Below, one piece after another: positions 20,549-33,355 of a stretch of DNA of 64,000 nucleotides. Each line of letters opens with the position of its first letter. The stretch's first letter is position 1. The position numbers and the translations under genes were made by a program. The stretch lies in assembly GCA_903813345.2 (NCBI GenBank), contig CAIIXF020000008.1, positions 22,242,822 through 22,306,821 of the forward strand, read 5' to 3'. The stretch is from Owenia fusiformis. Its lineage: Eukaryota; Annelida; Polychaeta; Sabellida; Oweniidae. Under the pieces are notes generated by a model that saw only the letters and a list, made by a program, of their open reading frames with translations, made no database searches and was not told the origin of the DNA.

Positions 20549-21849
20549 AATAATAACTACCATATCTTTTACAATATTTAATCCATGACCTTGTATAAAA
20601 GTTGATTTGCAATAAATTATGACGTATGATTAGAACTTTTGAACTGAGGTCAAAGTGGAGCTTCTTTATGAACCACCTGTTTGTACATGTATCCTAATAT
20701 TTTATGATCTGTACATGTAAGCTATTTTCTTGTGCATTCAGTCTTTTTATTAACAAACAAACAAAATAAAGTTGACAAAGAAAAATGAAAAAAGAATGTT
20801 TTTAATGAGATCAAACCTAGAACTTAAGAGTTATTTGCAAATGGTCCTCAAAATATTGGTTTATGGTGTTGTGTTGCTTAGTATCATACCTTGGCAAAAA
20901 CCAATGACTGTACTCATCGATTGATGCAGTGTACAAAAATTAAATTTACAAAAATCTACAAATAAATGTTTTAAAGACTATAGAATTGCACTAAAATCAG
21001 ATATTTAACCACATATGCACATGTAGACATCGGAAAATCTAAAGGGTTGAGGCAGAGTCCCATAATCAGGACAGTACGCTTTTTTTTACAATCTCCGATT
21101 TGCAAGAGGAGATGAAAGAATCTAAGTGAATGATGTCCATAACTCTGCACTTGGAGGTTGCTTTAGACTTATAGCCCTCAATTCTTGATCCTGTCATGTC
21201 AAGTGAAAGTACATTGAGAAAGTCATAAAGTTGTATAAATGAACTACAGTATTCCAATTTTAATATTCAAAAATTACTTTTAATTTACTCGTTTACAGCC
21301 TGTCAATACATGAGTGATCTTACAACAAAAAAACGTCATTCAGATCTAACCACCTTTAAACTGTGCATCAATGAAGAAACGTCATTTCAACTAAATATCT
21401 GGGTTTTGGATTTGTGGGAAAATAATGAACAAATGCAGTCATTTAAGCTGATCAACATTGACCATTTACAACCACGATTCAAACACAATCCTCCATTGCC
21501 TGGCATGGAACAATTTGGTTATAATGTTTCAATATTTAGACTGAGTATTTAGTAGGGAGATTAACATTACCTAGTGTACGAGTATTATGGTATAATTCAA
21601 ACTCCCATGGCAGTGCTAGTCTTCAACACTATGGGTAATATTATTACTAAATTGACCCATGCCAGCTAATGAAGGATCAAGTTTGAATCATGGCTGCCAA
21701 TCCTCCTTGAAAATATCCAAAGTGGGAGTATAGCAAAAAAATATAATGTGGCATTTGATTTCCATCTTATTTTGGAATCAAAGGATTCCCCATATTCTTA
21801 GGTGAAAACTTGAACATTGGTTATTGATATTGACTATATGTATATTGTG
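20549..21849. other. Intergenic and probable 3' UTR of the Kelch gene
   Basis: AT-rich. The right part immediately follows the Kelch stop codon on the minus strand and is probably its 3' UTR. A small plus-strand frame at 21310-21552 has no recognised domain. Confidence 0.4.
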
Positions 21850-23902
21850 CTATCTATCACCTATGGAGGGATGATACATGGGGACCTTGAGTGTACAATA
21901 ACCCACCCCTGTCATACTTTGGGATAAAGCACCTACAGTTTCCCATGTTTGAGTAAAGATGTCATAGCGAGACACCATCTTCTGCCCTGTTTTGGTTTGT
22001 ACATTGTAACCTCCAAGTACATAAATATGGTCCCCGTAAACAACACAAGAAGCCTCTTTATGGGATAGAGATAAAGGAGCAATGACTGTCCATTGATCCG
22101 TGGCTGGGTCATAGAGTTCAGATTGCATCACAGGGTTGGCTTGTTGGTTGGCATTTAGATTACATCCACCGAACACAAACAGTTTATCCTTTGCGACACA
22201 CATGACGTGCCACCCCCTGGGAGTTAACATACTTGACATATCCTCCCATTGTTCGTTCCCAGGACAGTAGCGCTGCATATCAGGAGTGAAATGGTTGCTA
22301 CTGTAGCCCCCTGATATGTAGATATAATTGTTGTAGACTGAGCCAGCATGTGCATGGTAGGCACTGGGCATAGATGGCACCATCTCCCAGCTATTGGTTG
22401 CCGGACTGTAACTCTCTGCAGTTGCTAGAGCACCTTCTTTGTATTTACCTCCTATGGCATACACTTTATTGTTCAATACACCAGCAAAAAAGTATGCTCG
22501 TTTGCTACTCATTGGAGCACATTGTAGCCAGGAATTGAACCGAGGATCATATCTTAAAGCTGAGTTAACGGCAGATTCCCCGTGGGCACATTGGGTTGTA
22601 CAGCCTCCAAGAACATACAGAAAGTTGTTGAATACGACCACCTGCATATGACTCATGGCATTTGGCAATGTTGTGATGTCTCGTTTATTTAGTAGACTAT
22701 GTGCAGTGATTTCAGAGTCAAATACTACAATTTCATCATGCAAGCCAGGGTGTGGGTGAATCTCCCTGCCTCCAATGCTGACTAAACGCTCCACGTAAGC
22801 ACGCAAGTTAATACCCTGGTTATTAGCTATAGGTTGCATGTGGGGCATAACATGGTAATTCAGTGCAGAAAGTACTAAGCCTCGTAAATCAGGATTATTC
22901 ATCATACCCTCGACATTCTGCACTCTCATTACAAGATCGGCGGGGTCAATCAATTCAAAACGTATTGAGTGCATCAATGCTGTAGCATACTGTACATGGC
23001 TAGGATCCTGCTGGAGCCACTCCCATGCTATTTGGAATATGTCTATTTCACGTAGACTTAGAGTTTCAGAGTTCATACAGCTCTCTAATTGTTCTATAGT
23101 GATCAGATGCAATGTGCCTTGACTTGCAATTTGTAGAAGGTTCTGGGCAATAAATGAGTCAATTTGTTTAATTGCATTGTTCATGTTATAAAGTTTGGCA
23201 GTTGTGATAAAATCATAAAAGTTACTAGTTGTCATTCCACTCAAGAAATTTTTCTCGCAGAATTCTATGACAGGCGTCACTTGTAAATGTGTGGCTGCAG
23301 CAATCACATCAAATATATCATCACCGTCAAGTGTTGTAGTTGATGTATAAACAACCTCAAGTACTTTATCGAGGCCTTTAGCAGTAACCCCCTTTAGTTC
23401 AATCTCATGCTGCTTGCTCTCCTTCATTCCACTGGTGAACATGGACCGGAAGTAGTCTGAACATGATACAAGTATCACTTTATGAACATCAAATTTTTGA
23501 TCTGAAACAAAACCAGGATTTAGTTATGGAACAAAACCACTAGAAAAACCAAACATAAATTGTAAATTGGTATAGTTTTTTAAATAAGTTGTCAGTTCCT
23601 CAGATTAAGGAGATCACTGCATGAGTTGTAAAATGGTATAGAAAAATAAGACCTCTCTCAATTAAAAAAATAATTATATGCCACATGGAGATCACTGCAA
23701 CATAGTACTGCTAGTGCTTACCTTCTGCTATCAAAGTAACATCACAAAGGACACGATCATTTTTCAATTTGTTCAAGCCTTGGAGAATTTTGATTCCGTG
23801 TTCTGGATTTTCCTCAAGCTTCCGTAAAGAGGGACTTGGACTCGCTTCATGTTCGCCATTAGAATTCTCCATTCTCAATCGCTTGGCACTGCTCTGGGAC
23901 AT
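21850..23902 (-). CDS. BTB-BACK-Kelch protein (KLHL9/13/26-like)
   Basis: Two coding exons, 23722-23902 and 21850-23501, joined across a 220-bp GT-AG intron in phase 1; 610 residues ending in TAG. The start at 23902 gives a 40-residue polar leader. The BTB domain follows (about residues 43-150), with VLCDVTLIAEDQKF crossing the splice junction and HKVILVSCSDYFRSMF after it. A BACK domain occupies about 155-260, then six kelch blades carry GG motifs (YVLGGC, YAIGGK, YISGGY, FVFGGC, YVLGGY and an earlier SIGG). Length and order fit KLHL9, KLHL13 and KLHL26 (about 615 residues); I do not choose among them. Such proteins normally bind CUL3 through BTB and BACK and recruit substrates through the kelch propeller. 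Confidence 0.93.
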
Positions 23903-24596
23903 TTATAGAACCATAACTCTGGAAGCAAACAGGCTTAGAATGTTAATACTAAGCATATATCCCAGCCTTTCAGTAGGTTTGAACCTAAAGTGATTAGTGA
24001 ACCTAAAATTGATGGTTAAAAATTTTCATCAGAGCATCAAAACTGAAACCTATGTTCACTGATAAAATCTATAACTATGTGAACATGGTGAATTTTTTGT
24101 TTTTGTAACTACTTTCTGTAACTACCATGAGACTTTAATAGGAGCTTTGAAAATTTGAATTCATTCCTAGAAATAGAAAAAATGATTTTAAATTTTGTCT
24201 GAAACAAAAATGGTAGTCATAAAAAGGAACAAATAGATCAATTTTAAAATCATTTTTTCTATTTCTAGGAATGAATTCAAATTTTCAAAGCTCCTAGCAT
24301 TTAAAGTAATCAATTGGGCACATTTACTGAAGAATTTAAAGGATTCTGTTTGGTATCCTTTCCGAAAATACAACTTTTAAAGTGGGGGACAAAAATAAAA
24401 CTCAACCATCAAAAGTTGTCACAATGAGCTAAATTCCAAGTTTTGTGTCTCAAACTCTCCCAAGTGGTAGAAAAATAATTCCCGTTCACTTTAAGTAGCA
24501 CAATTAATGAATCCAAAGCTTCATACCTGCAAATGATGGATAAATCCCTACCAAATCGAACGAATGTTTTCATGAATCGCCATATTTGTGATTCAA
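23903..24596 (-). promoter_or_regulatory. Upstream region of the Kelch gene
   Basis: Region preceding the start codon on the minus strand. It must contain the promoter and 5' UTR, but no TATA box or initiator is convincing. It includes the 54-bp palindrome at 24139-24296. Confidence 0.35.
24139..24296. repeat. Perfect 54-bp inverted repeat with 50-bp loop
   Basis: Left arm 24139-24192 begins taggagctttgaaaatttga; right arm 24243-24296 is its exact inverse. A transcript would form a long uninterrupted hairpin. It lies about 240 bp upstream of the Kelch start codon. Could be a tiny MITE; no clear target duplication was identified. Confidence 0.85.
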
Positions 24597-26584
24597 GGAA
24601 GATTGACTCCCAGAATGCAACATCAGTTACTGTAAAACGGGTATTGTAAGCGAGGGGTAATTGTTAGCGATTGTTAGCGATCGCTATAGTTTTGCTAAAA
24701 ATTCAATTCGCTAAAATAAACCGGGGATAAAATAAACCGGGCGCTAAAATTTGCAAATTCCCGGGAAACTACATGAATACTAGTATTTAATGAGCTTTTC
24801 GTTCAGTGCTCGACTTCCGGTTTGTAATTTGAAAAAGGTAAATATTTTTAAATCGTATGTTTCTTTCAATATCTGAAGGATAAATAGCCATCAGTGATGT
24901 TGATAGCTCGCTTCTTTGCGTCTTTGGCGCAATTTTAACAGGGAAGACGCAGATTCATTACCTCAGTGCGTCCAATCTGTAAAATCATGACGCAGTCAAA
25001 ACATGTTGCCTTGTAGTCGAGATTGAATCCTATTCTTGATACCTGTCAGTTCAATTTGAGTATGGTCCAGTTATGAGGCCCATCACTTAGATTTAAGCAA
25101 TATTTTTATCAAATTACTTTCGTCAGTTTGTTATCTCGTGCTTGTAGTTAACACGCGAATCTAGCTTCGCAAATCAGTTGCGCACATCCCCGGGTCAATT
25201 TGTTATGACGAATCACTCATAGGTTATGTCATCACGTGATTTCCAGGTCCGTATATGGTAAGGAGGGTTGGCCTTTGTCTTTATGATTGACATGGCCGCT
25301 ATGCATAAGAAGTACGAACAGTTGTCTCATTTGTAAATAAATGCGAACGGTTTATACTATTTGCACTAAATGCCTCAGAACTAACTTTACACTGTAACAG
25401 GGATATTGTATATTTATTTCATAGCAATGAATTTGTTAATTATGATTTATTTAGAAATTACCAGTGATTGATGATACAATAGATTCTCTACAAAAATACG
25501 AACATTAACACTCTAAATCGTTCGTAGTTTTCATGTATCAAAACAACCATCGATGAATCAAAAAAAAATATTCGAATTTCAATTTTATCCCGATTTTATT
25601 GCATATTACCACGTATTAAACGTACATACACAATAGTATATAATGCAGATATGTTCAATTGATTGAAAGCATATATATTCCACACCAGAAAGACGAATAA
25701 TAAAAGGCCACAGCTTTGCTGCACATTATACATTACTATCTGGTCTATCTGAAATATACAAAACAAAGTTAGGATAAATATAAATGTTTCTATTTTTACA
25801 TAAACTGTTTCAATATGGTCATTTGATTGCTTATTTTTTAAATTCAAAGTAGTTACAAACATTTCTGTTTTGACTGTACCCGAATTTGTTTGATTTGGAA
25901 CTTCATTTTTTAAATGCCGAACCACCGGCGAGTAAGTGTAAAATACAGAGAACCTCTTTGGAGGGTTTAAGACTTTATTTTTTACTGCCGTACCCCATGA
26001 GATCAAGTGAAACCCCTTAATGAAAAATGATAAAATACAGGGGAACCCCTGGCCAATTTTTTTAAAATATAATTTTACTTTATTGCTTGTTTCAGAAGCA
26101 GGAGCGAGACAAAGTTATAAATTTTTATTAAATCGCGACGGAAAAAATGTCCCCAAAAAAATTGAAATGACCCACATTTTTAGTTGGAGTGGGACATTTT
26201 TTTGATCTGTGTCCCATACTTTAAAATTTCTATCAACATCACTGAGCCATCCATCAGTGAAATAGTATTAGTAGTAAATATAAAGATAAAAGGTGTTATT
26301 CTTACATTTTGATAATTCCTCTGTCATGTCCGTTATTCATTCTTCTGCCATAAATGATAAAATTTCTAATGCATTTCGCTAATTTGATTTTTTAAAGATT
26401 AATCTTCATTTCTCTAAAATTTCCCGCGCTAAAACCCCCTAAAATTGAAAAATCGCTAAAATTTCCCGGTGTCATAATTACCCGTTTTACAGTAACCTTA
26501 TTTACTCGTGACAGATTTCAAAATGGCGGAACGGCATTTTAAAAGCTGGCACGTGTCATGTTGCATTCTGGGAGCCAATCCTCC
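24597..26584. mobile_element. Small element split by a TA-flanked element
   Basis: Outer inverted ends of about 27 bp: gattgactcccagaatgcaa on the left and the inverse of gcattctgggagccaatc on the right. Related single ends occur near 28990 (ggaggattggctcct) and 29265 (ctgggagccaatca). The interior is occupied mainly by the element at 24630-26492. Confidence 0.5.
24630..26492. mobile_element. DNA transposon-like element with CTGTAAAACGGGTA ends
   Basis: Ends ctgtaaaacgggta and exact inverse, flanked by TA. Subterminal zones at both sides repeat words such as cgctaaaattt and cccgg. The 136-codon minus-strand frame at 25596-26006 has no recognised domain. Non-autonomous, about 1.86 kb. Superfamily not assigned; the TA flank is compatible with Tc1/mariner. 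Confidence 0.6.
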
Positions 26585-28980
26585 GTTATGGCGTAATCGG
26601 GCTACAAAATTACCTCAACATTAGAAGAGTCAGCATTAACGTGTAAATATCCACTTCAACTTTTAAGTTCTTATTTGTCATTATGGACACAAATTCCACT
26701 ATATTTGGACCTACTAGGGCGGAGAAAATAGAGCACTGAATACACTGAGGTAACAATTTAGTACATGTGCGACAGCATATAATTTTCATAGCCATAGTAA
26801 TTCTTTATGTTCCTCACTGTATCTATTTTTCACTCTCAGAGGGCTGAATGATTAGGTGATTAGGGGGGGGTAGGTACGAAATATTTCGAACGGAATGCAT
26901 GACATATACGTAATTCACGTGAAAAGTCCGTCCGAAATGCGTGCGTTTTTTTCGGCGTTTGTATTTTTGCTATGTAGGCGAACTTTTTTAGAAATTTTTC
27001 TACAGAAATATTTTTGCTTGACAATTACCAGGTAAAATGCGTATTTGCGTGACATTTTCTGTCACGCAAAAATAACTGGCGTGACTTCAAATTCTTCAGC
27101 AAATGCGTGACAAATACGCAAATTGCGGGACAGTTGACAGGCCTGCCATTCTGATCCTGGAGCCTGTTTTTGTACCATTCATAGTAACAAATGTTTGTAA
27201 TTCGTAAAATTGCAAAAATTTTCAAAATCGAGCAACACAGTCAGGCTCTGAAAAAAGTAGTGCAGACCGGAGTAGAGACCTGGAGTAGAGAGTACTGACT
27301 GTGGTGAACCCAGTGTTCCATACCAGAAGGAATGGGTCTTCATTTATTTAATATATTTTAAACATTCTTGATGTTCTGTCACTCGGGTAATTGAATGATC
27401 AAATACATGAATGAATTAGGTCTACTGATCTTACTCGAGTCTCTAGCCAATACTTGGCTAGAGGGGATTCATCTGGAATACTGTGAACTCTATTTGAAAA
27501 AAGCTTGCCGGGGTGTCATAAATTTATTGAATATTTTAAAAATCGCCAGATAAATAAATCATTAATCAAACCGGACCCTGCTCGGCTCCTTGATGAGATA
27601 TGACATGATTTCATCAGGATTTCGTCTAAAATTAAAACAAAATGGCTCCAAGAAAAATGGCGATGTTCGAAAACTGGACGAAATGTCGTTAACGTCTGAC
27701 ATTAGTAACTGGCTGTAAATTCTAAGTTAGCGATCCAGAAGATGTGAACTAATACACTGATCACTTTGTGTGTGTTTTGGAATTTTTGGTGAGGTAATAA
27801 GACCAAAACTCGCAATTCAAATTGTGATGTGGAAAAATGGCGGACATATGATTTCAAATTTTATGATTACGACATGACCAGTTGTTCATGCAGGAATATA
27901 TCTGTACTGGAAGGCCACGATACAGTGGCCTTAGAAGAAGGTAATACTGATCAATGTTCTCTGTCATGATCATGGAATCGGATCATGAAAATTTTCAAAT
28001 AGACTCTAATAATAAAAGAAGTGTCAAATTCTCCCGAATTTACACATATAAGCATCTGTTATTTGATTTATTGGAAAAACTAGATAATAAGGGATGTTCT
28101 GTTTTACTTCTTACTTTTCTTTGTTGCAGAGTTATTGCAGAAACCGGTATACCGTCCTAGATTTTCTGAAAATTTTAACACCTGCCATTTTGAAGTGACG
28201 TCATCGACATGACGATTCCCTACTACATCTAAGATATCTATTTTTATTAATATTTTGACACAAAGAATAAATAAATTGGACGTAAAACTAAATAACACCT
28301 ACATTTCATTGAGTTATTTTATTGAGTATATATCCATAGACCTACTAAAATAGATTGCACATATACAACTTGGTAGGGTCTTGTCATAATAGTAGGAGGG
28401 GGGGGGGGGCACATGCATACGAGGACTTGAATAACCGGGAACCAAAATGGCCGCGGTTATTTGAGATGGGGGAGGTTAGCTAGTCTACATCCAATAGATA
28501 GACTGAAATTCCTGAGAATTCAGTCTATTGATCATTATGTCCCTCCTGTGGGAAACAACAGGAAATTTCCTGTACACAATTATCAATTTAAGGAAACTTC
28601 ACTTGACATAACAATTCGATTAAGTAGTAAGGCACAATTAAATGCTATAAAAAGTAACACAGCACATTGTCAAATGGAAATAAAGCTAGGGGAAGTAACA
28701 AATATGCAAATTAATTTACCCAATCGGCCATTTTGAATGGCACTTCCTATGTAAACAAATAATTTTCAATCCCAAATTTTAATATATATGGGGGCTATAG
28801 TCTGAATATTTTCATTCCAAATTTCAAAAAAATTCAGACTAGAGGATATAGTCTAGCAGGGTAGCGGGCATCAAGTTAACTGCGCCTCCTTTCCAAGCAA
28901 ACGACAGAGTAAATCGAAATAAATTGACTAGATTATAATGTAACTTTTAGGCGACATTCAAAATCATATTTAGAAATATT
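26585..28980. other. Intergenic, repeat-derived in part
   Basis: No gene recognised. The block at about 27640-27900 is a diverged copy of 29030-29260 (shared ttttat/gtagt-cacgacatg and gaggt/gaag-aagatcaaaa stretches). A hairpin with arms tagactgaa and ttcagtcta lies at 28497-28527. A G homopolymer lies at about 28397. The plus-strand frame at 28461-28736 has no recognised domain. Confidence 0.4.
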
Positions 28981-28984
28981 TAGG

Positions 28985-29280
28985 CGCCAAGGAGGATTGG
29001 CTCCTAGGACTAAAACTCGATATTTTCCTACAACGAAAACGTTGAAATGTCATTATTTTCTGAAATTATAACTGACTATAAATTCAAAATAAACAGTCCA
29101 AAAGAATTTAACCAATATCTTGATCATTTCTTGTGAGTTTTGCAATTTTTTGTTTGGAAAGAAGATCAAAATTCACGATTGAAATGTTGAAGTGAACAAA
29201 ATGGCAGTGTTTGAATTCAAATTTTGTAGTCACGACATGCCCCTGTATGATGTTTTACTCTGGGAGCCAATCAATAGTAA
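28985..29280. repeat. Diverged dispersed repeat copy
   Basis: Bounded by ggaggattggctcct and ctgggagccaatc, the same end words as the element at 24597-26584. Its interior resembles 27640-27900. Probably a short non-autonomous transposon family. Confidence 0.45.
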
Positions 29281-29300
29281 AAGATTTTTACTATAATGTA

Positions 29301-30161
29301 CAGGGTGGTCCAAAAAGGGGACACTCATATTTCAAAAATAAATATTGATTTTCTTGATGAAAACGTGTCATACCAGTGGAAAGTGAAATTCATTGTCTCA
29401 ACAGCATATCAATGATGCTATTGGCCAGTTTAGGCCAAAATTGAGGGCTACATATACAATTACTCAGATGCAAGTAGGTAGTTACCAGTTTCGCCACCAG
29501 GTGGCTGATTAGGGGGAAATAACATGGTAGGGTATTACAAAATTTCCTTAATCTTGAATAAGCATCAGTTTTAGTGGTTCACTTTTCATATTACCTTACC
29601 TTATGTATGTGATAGTTATATAAATTAAAATATGTCCAGTAAAAGAAAATATTATCTGCCCGACACAAGAAAAGATATTTCACTTTTTGTAGTTTTACAA
29701 CATGGGGTCTATGGGGAATCTCCCGGACCTAGAAGTCACATTTTCAAAGAAAATTAAATTTTCAAAGATGATAAACTTCTTTCAAAACCACATTTTAAGA
29801 TGTAATTTTATATGAAGATTCCAAATATGACACCAGTTTGACTGAATTGTGAAATTTTAATGACGTTAATCAAGATTATTTCTACTCGCATCTAGGATAT
29901 TGATCAAAATGTTGGACATATTGAAAGCCTGTTTTTTGGGTTTTTGCAAGTTTTGGAAAACCTGTTTTGAAACTAAAATGACGTAATTTGTTATTTTATG
30001 GACCCTGGTTGACAGACATTATAATAAATTTGAACTTATGATTTACCAAATTAAAGATAAGTAAATTCCCTAACCACTGGTATATAATATGGCATGTTTC
30101 AATCAAGAAAATCAATATTTATTTTAGAAATCCGAGTGTCCCACTTTTTTGGACCACCCTG
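29301..30161. mobile_element. Non-autonomous mariner-like element
   Basis: TA-flanked ends cagggtggtccaaaaa with inverse ttggaccaccctg at the right; inverted similarity of about 100 bp includes aaaatattgattttcttga-type sequence. No transposase frame inside. Confidence 0.8.
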
Positions 30162-30634
30162 TACATGTATCATGTTTCTATAAATGTGGTTATTGTTTAT
30201 ATTATTTGGTAGAATTAAATAACTTCATGAATTTTTAAAATATTGAGGATCTTTTGGGATCATAATAAGTACATTGCTAGATAAATGGCACATGCGATTT
30301 TGTCACCCCTCTACGCAAAGGAAGCCTATGTGAAAAGTTACCTTTCCAAAATGCACAAAATACACAAGTAATATGAGTATTATATTTAATATCGTATTTC
30401 GTTTATTCTAGCTCTATACATATGTCTTACAAGTTGTTATGTAAAATTGCAATTTTGGAGTTTTTTTAGCAGAGTTATACTTTTAAAAATCAATGCATAA
30501 TATGCATATACTGATTAGGCATGTCATTGTATATTTTGTTTAACTTTGTTGATAATAATAAGCCAAAGTGGGTTAGGTTGTACTTTTTGTATTGCATCAA
30601 CTATTACATGTATTATACTGTAACTTACGAATAT

Positions 30635-31727
30635 AGAGGGCATCCAATAAATACTGATAAAAATGCTATAACTTTTTTAAATTTTATATTTCTAATTAAC
30701 TTTTCTACTGTGCATTGTTGAGCATTGTACGAATGTACTGTGATAGTTACAAGAATGTACTCTAACAGGGAGGTGGTACTGGGTGGAGCCTAAGGTGGTC
30801 CGTTGTGGTTCAGGTCTGCACGAAATTATTTTCAAAATAACCGACTTAAAATGTGAACATCTTCATACGGTACATTTATTTTTGAATCCATTTTGACAGT
30901 TGGTAAATAAAAACTGGTTCTAAGCTACCTTGGCAGCACCTATTGATGACATCAAAGAGCAAATTGTAAGGTGGAAATGACATCACAGAGCAATTCATAT
31001 GAATACAATTACATGTCTCAGTGAGCAAATATCACAGGGCAATGGATCAGATGACTTCATGGAGAAATTACATCACACGGACTTAGCAGAAATTGTCATC
31101 TACAACATGACTGCTGAACAGAACATCAATTATATTCAGCATCAAATTTAGAAGCAGCACCAAGTTCTCCATACTCCTAGATAAATCAAAACAGGATACA
31201 ATAGAGGACATTCATAATGCTTATGGAAAGGACACTATATCTACCCCTGGCAAATATCGTAGGTACCGCTATTTCAAAGTGGGAGAAGGTCAGTTGAAGA
31301 TGAACCCAGACAGGGGTGACCAAAAACACTAACTTCCCTGAGTCAGATTGATACAATAAAAGAAATATTGGATAAATTCCTATTAGAAAAATTGCAGACA
31401 TGACTCATTCAAGTGTTGATCACACACACCATATAACTCATAATGATTTTGAAATGTCATTAAAATGTGACAAGGGGCGCGCAAGCAATTGACTGAGGAG
31501 CAATATTCACATCTTAAGTTGGTCATTGTGAGACTTTTTTTTCGTGCAGACCTGATCCACCACTAACCACCTTTGGCTCAACCAAGCACCACCTTCCTGT
31601 TGGAGAACAGTCCTGTAACTTTCACGGTACATCAGTATAATACTCAACAATGCACACTAGAAAAATTAGTAAGATATAAAAAACAAAAAAGTTACAGCAT
31701 TTTTATCAGCACTTATTACAAAAATTA
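30635..31727 (+). mobile_element. Degenerate mariner-like element with about 200-bp inverted ends
   Basis: Left arm contains tactgataaaaatgctataa; its inverse lies at about 31690-31720. Further matching blocks (cattgttgag, gttggagaacagtcctg against its left counterpart, gtctgcacgaa) extend to about 30840 and 31540. The interior at about 31155-31310 translates to SKQDTIEDIHNAYGKDTIS and a KYRRYRYFKVGEG-like stretch, a decayed relative of the transposase half at 5104-5583. Outer 10 bp are diverged, so the exact ends are uncertain. Confidence 0.72.
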
Positions 31728-33355
31728 CTATATAACAATAACACTAAAATAAACTATTAAAAGTAAATTAGACTGAATAAGATACATTCAAATAAATTAC
31801 ATTTATATATTTACATTGTTTATTTACAAAACAAATAGCCTATTTGATAAAATAGCAATGGGGGCCAACTGTAAAATGAGTTGAACTTCCATGCTCTTCA
31901 ATTATTATTTAATTAAAGCTTATCAACTTAATACTAGCACCGTAGATATTTAGCTAATTGAGATTTATTGTCATTTTTCAGCTTGTGTTTTGCACATGAG
32001 TGGCTGTTGAAAGAATTTCATTTCAAAGTACATTCAGGAGCCTGTACAGTACAGTACGGTATAGTACAATACAGTTCAGTAGCATACACTTGTTTGCAGT
32101 GAAATGTAGTACAGTGCAGAACAGTACAACACAGTATGGAACAGTACAGTACAGTACAGCGCTATGCTGTATAGTGCAACACAGTACATAGGGTACAACA
32201 AATGATGTACATATCACAAATATAGCTTCCTGAAGAATATTTACATGAATCAGGTCATAGAAAGTTAGAAACACATCAATGTGTCATCTAATGTATGCCA
32301 CATTCAAACATGATAATTCTCTCATTGAGTTTTCCAACCAATCAGAATGCAGCATAGCCATGCTCTAATTCTCCATACATGAATGACTGTGGATCTATTC
32401 AATCATCTCGGAATTTTTGTATTATGTTGTACTGTGGCGAAAATAACAGCAAGTTTGGTTATTTCATGGACCTCAATCCCTGATTCTCTGAACAATGTTT
32501 TCATTTTTTATGTTTGAATCAGAAAAAATAATTATAGGTCATTCAATATGATGAACTTCAGCACACTTTGGGCAGAATGTCAATACAAATGCACTCACGG
32601 TCAGTTCATACTTGTAAGACATTCTGTCCAAATCATGCTGAGTTTCACCATATTGATGGCCTATCAAAGTTTATTCCTTAAATACATTATCAACACTGAA
32701 TATTGACTCATCCTCTGGAGTCCTGCATCAAGCTCTGGCACCAGCCCCTCTAACCAAGGGGATGACAATATCCTATTCAGTATACAGTAGTGCTGCAAGT
32801 GGAATTAAATTCAAATACCGGTATCATGTACACCTGACTTCATACTGATTGGTAGTGCCCCGAAAAGTAAAAGAAATCAAAAAATATGATTCCTTATGTT
32901 GAAATCCCAATGAAAACCTTATTCTTCATCTTTTAATCTAATTCAGACACTCTTTTGACTAATGACTTAATGTGCCTCAAGTTCCGCCTATCATACTAAA
33001 AGAGAGTCTTAATGAGAGAAGTTTAACTTTAAGCTGTAAGAAAACTAATCTAGCGATGTTTACATTTCGGCCCTCTATTTTGAAGAGCATTTGAAAAGCA
33101 ATGAGCCCAGCACTTCCGGTTAAAAATTGAGCAAAAGTTCTTGCCAATTGATGTTGTTTTACAAAAGAACAATGCAAAATCAGAGCGCAGCTATAGTTTA
33201 TGAGGGAGAGGTAAGAGATACAACATCCAGCATCTGATCGACAATATCGACACTGAAGCCCAGCACTACTTTCGTGCTTGTGCTACTTCCAGGAATACTG
33301 TGATGCACTAGTATACAGCAAAGCTCCATTGATGCAGGGCTATATTTTCCTTATT
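31728..33355. other. Flank and probable 3' UTR of NPHP1
   Basis: AT-rich. Includes the degenerate ACAGT repeat at 32044-32190. No other gene recognised. The AATAAA on the minus strand overlaps the NPHP1 stop region at about 33354, too early to be the likely signal; another TTTATT (AATAAA on minus) lies near 32670. Confidence 0.4.
32044..32190. repeat. Degenerate (ACAGT)n minisatellite
   Basis: Many copies of acagt with single-base variants. Both strands show open frames here because of the repeat; neither looks like a gene. Confidence 0.8.

Noticed and set aside
22439-22651. 70-codon plus-strand frame
   Set aside because: Shadow of the Kelch gene.
32000-32274. Overlapping frames on both strands with repeated VQYST/YCTV words
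   Set aside because: Generated by the ACAGT repeat.
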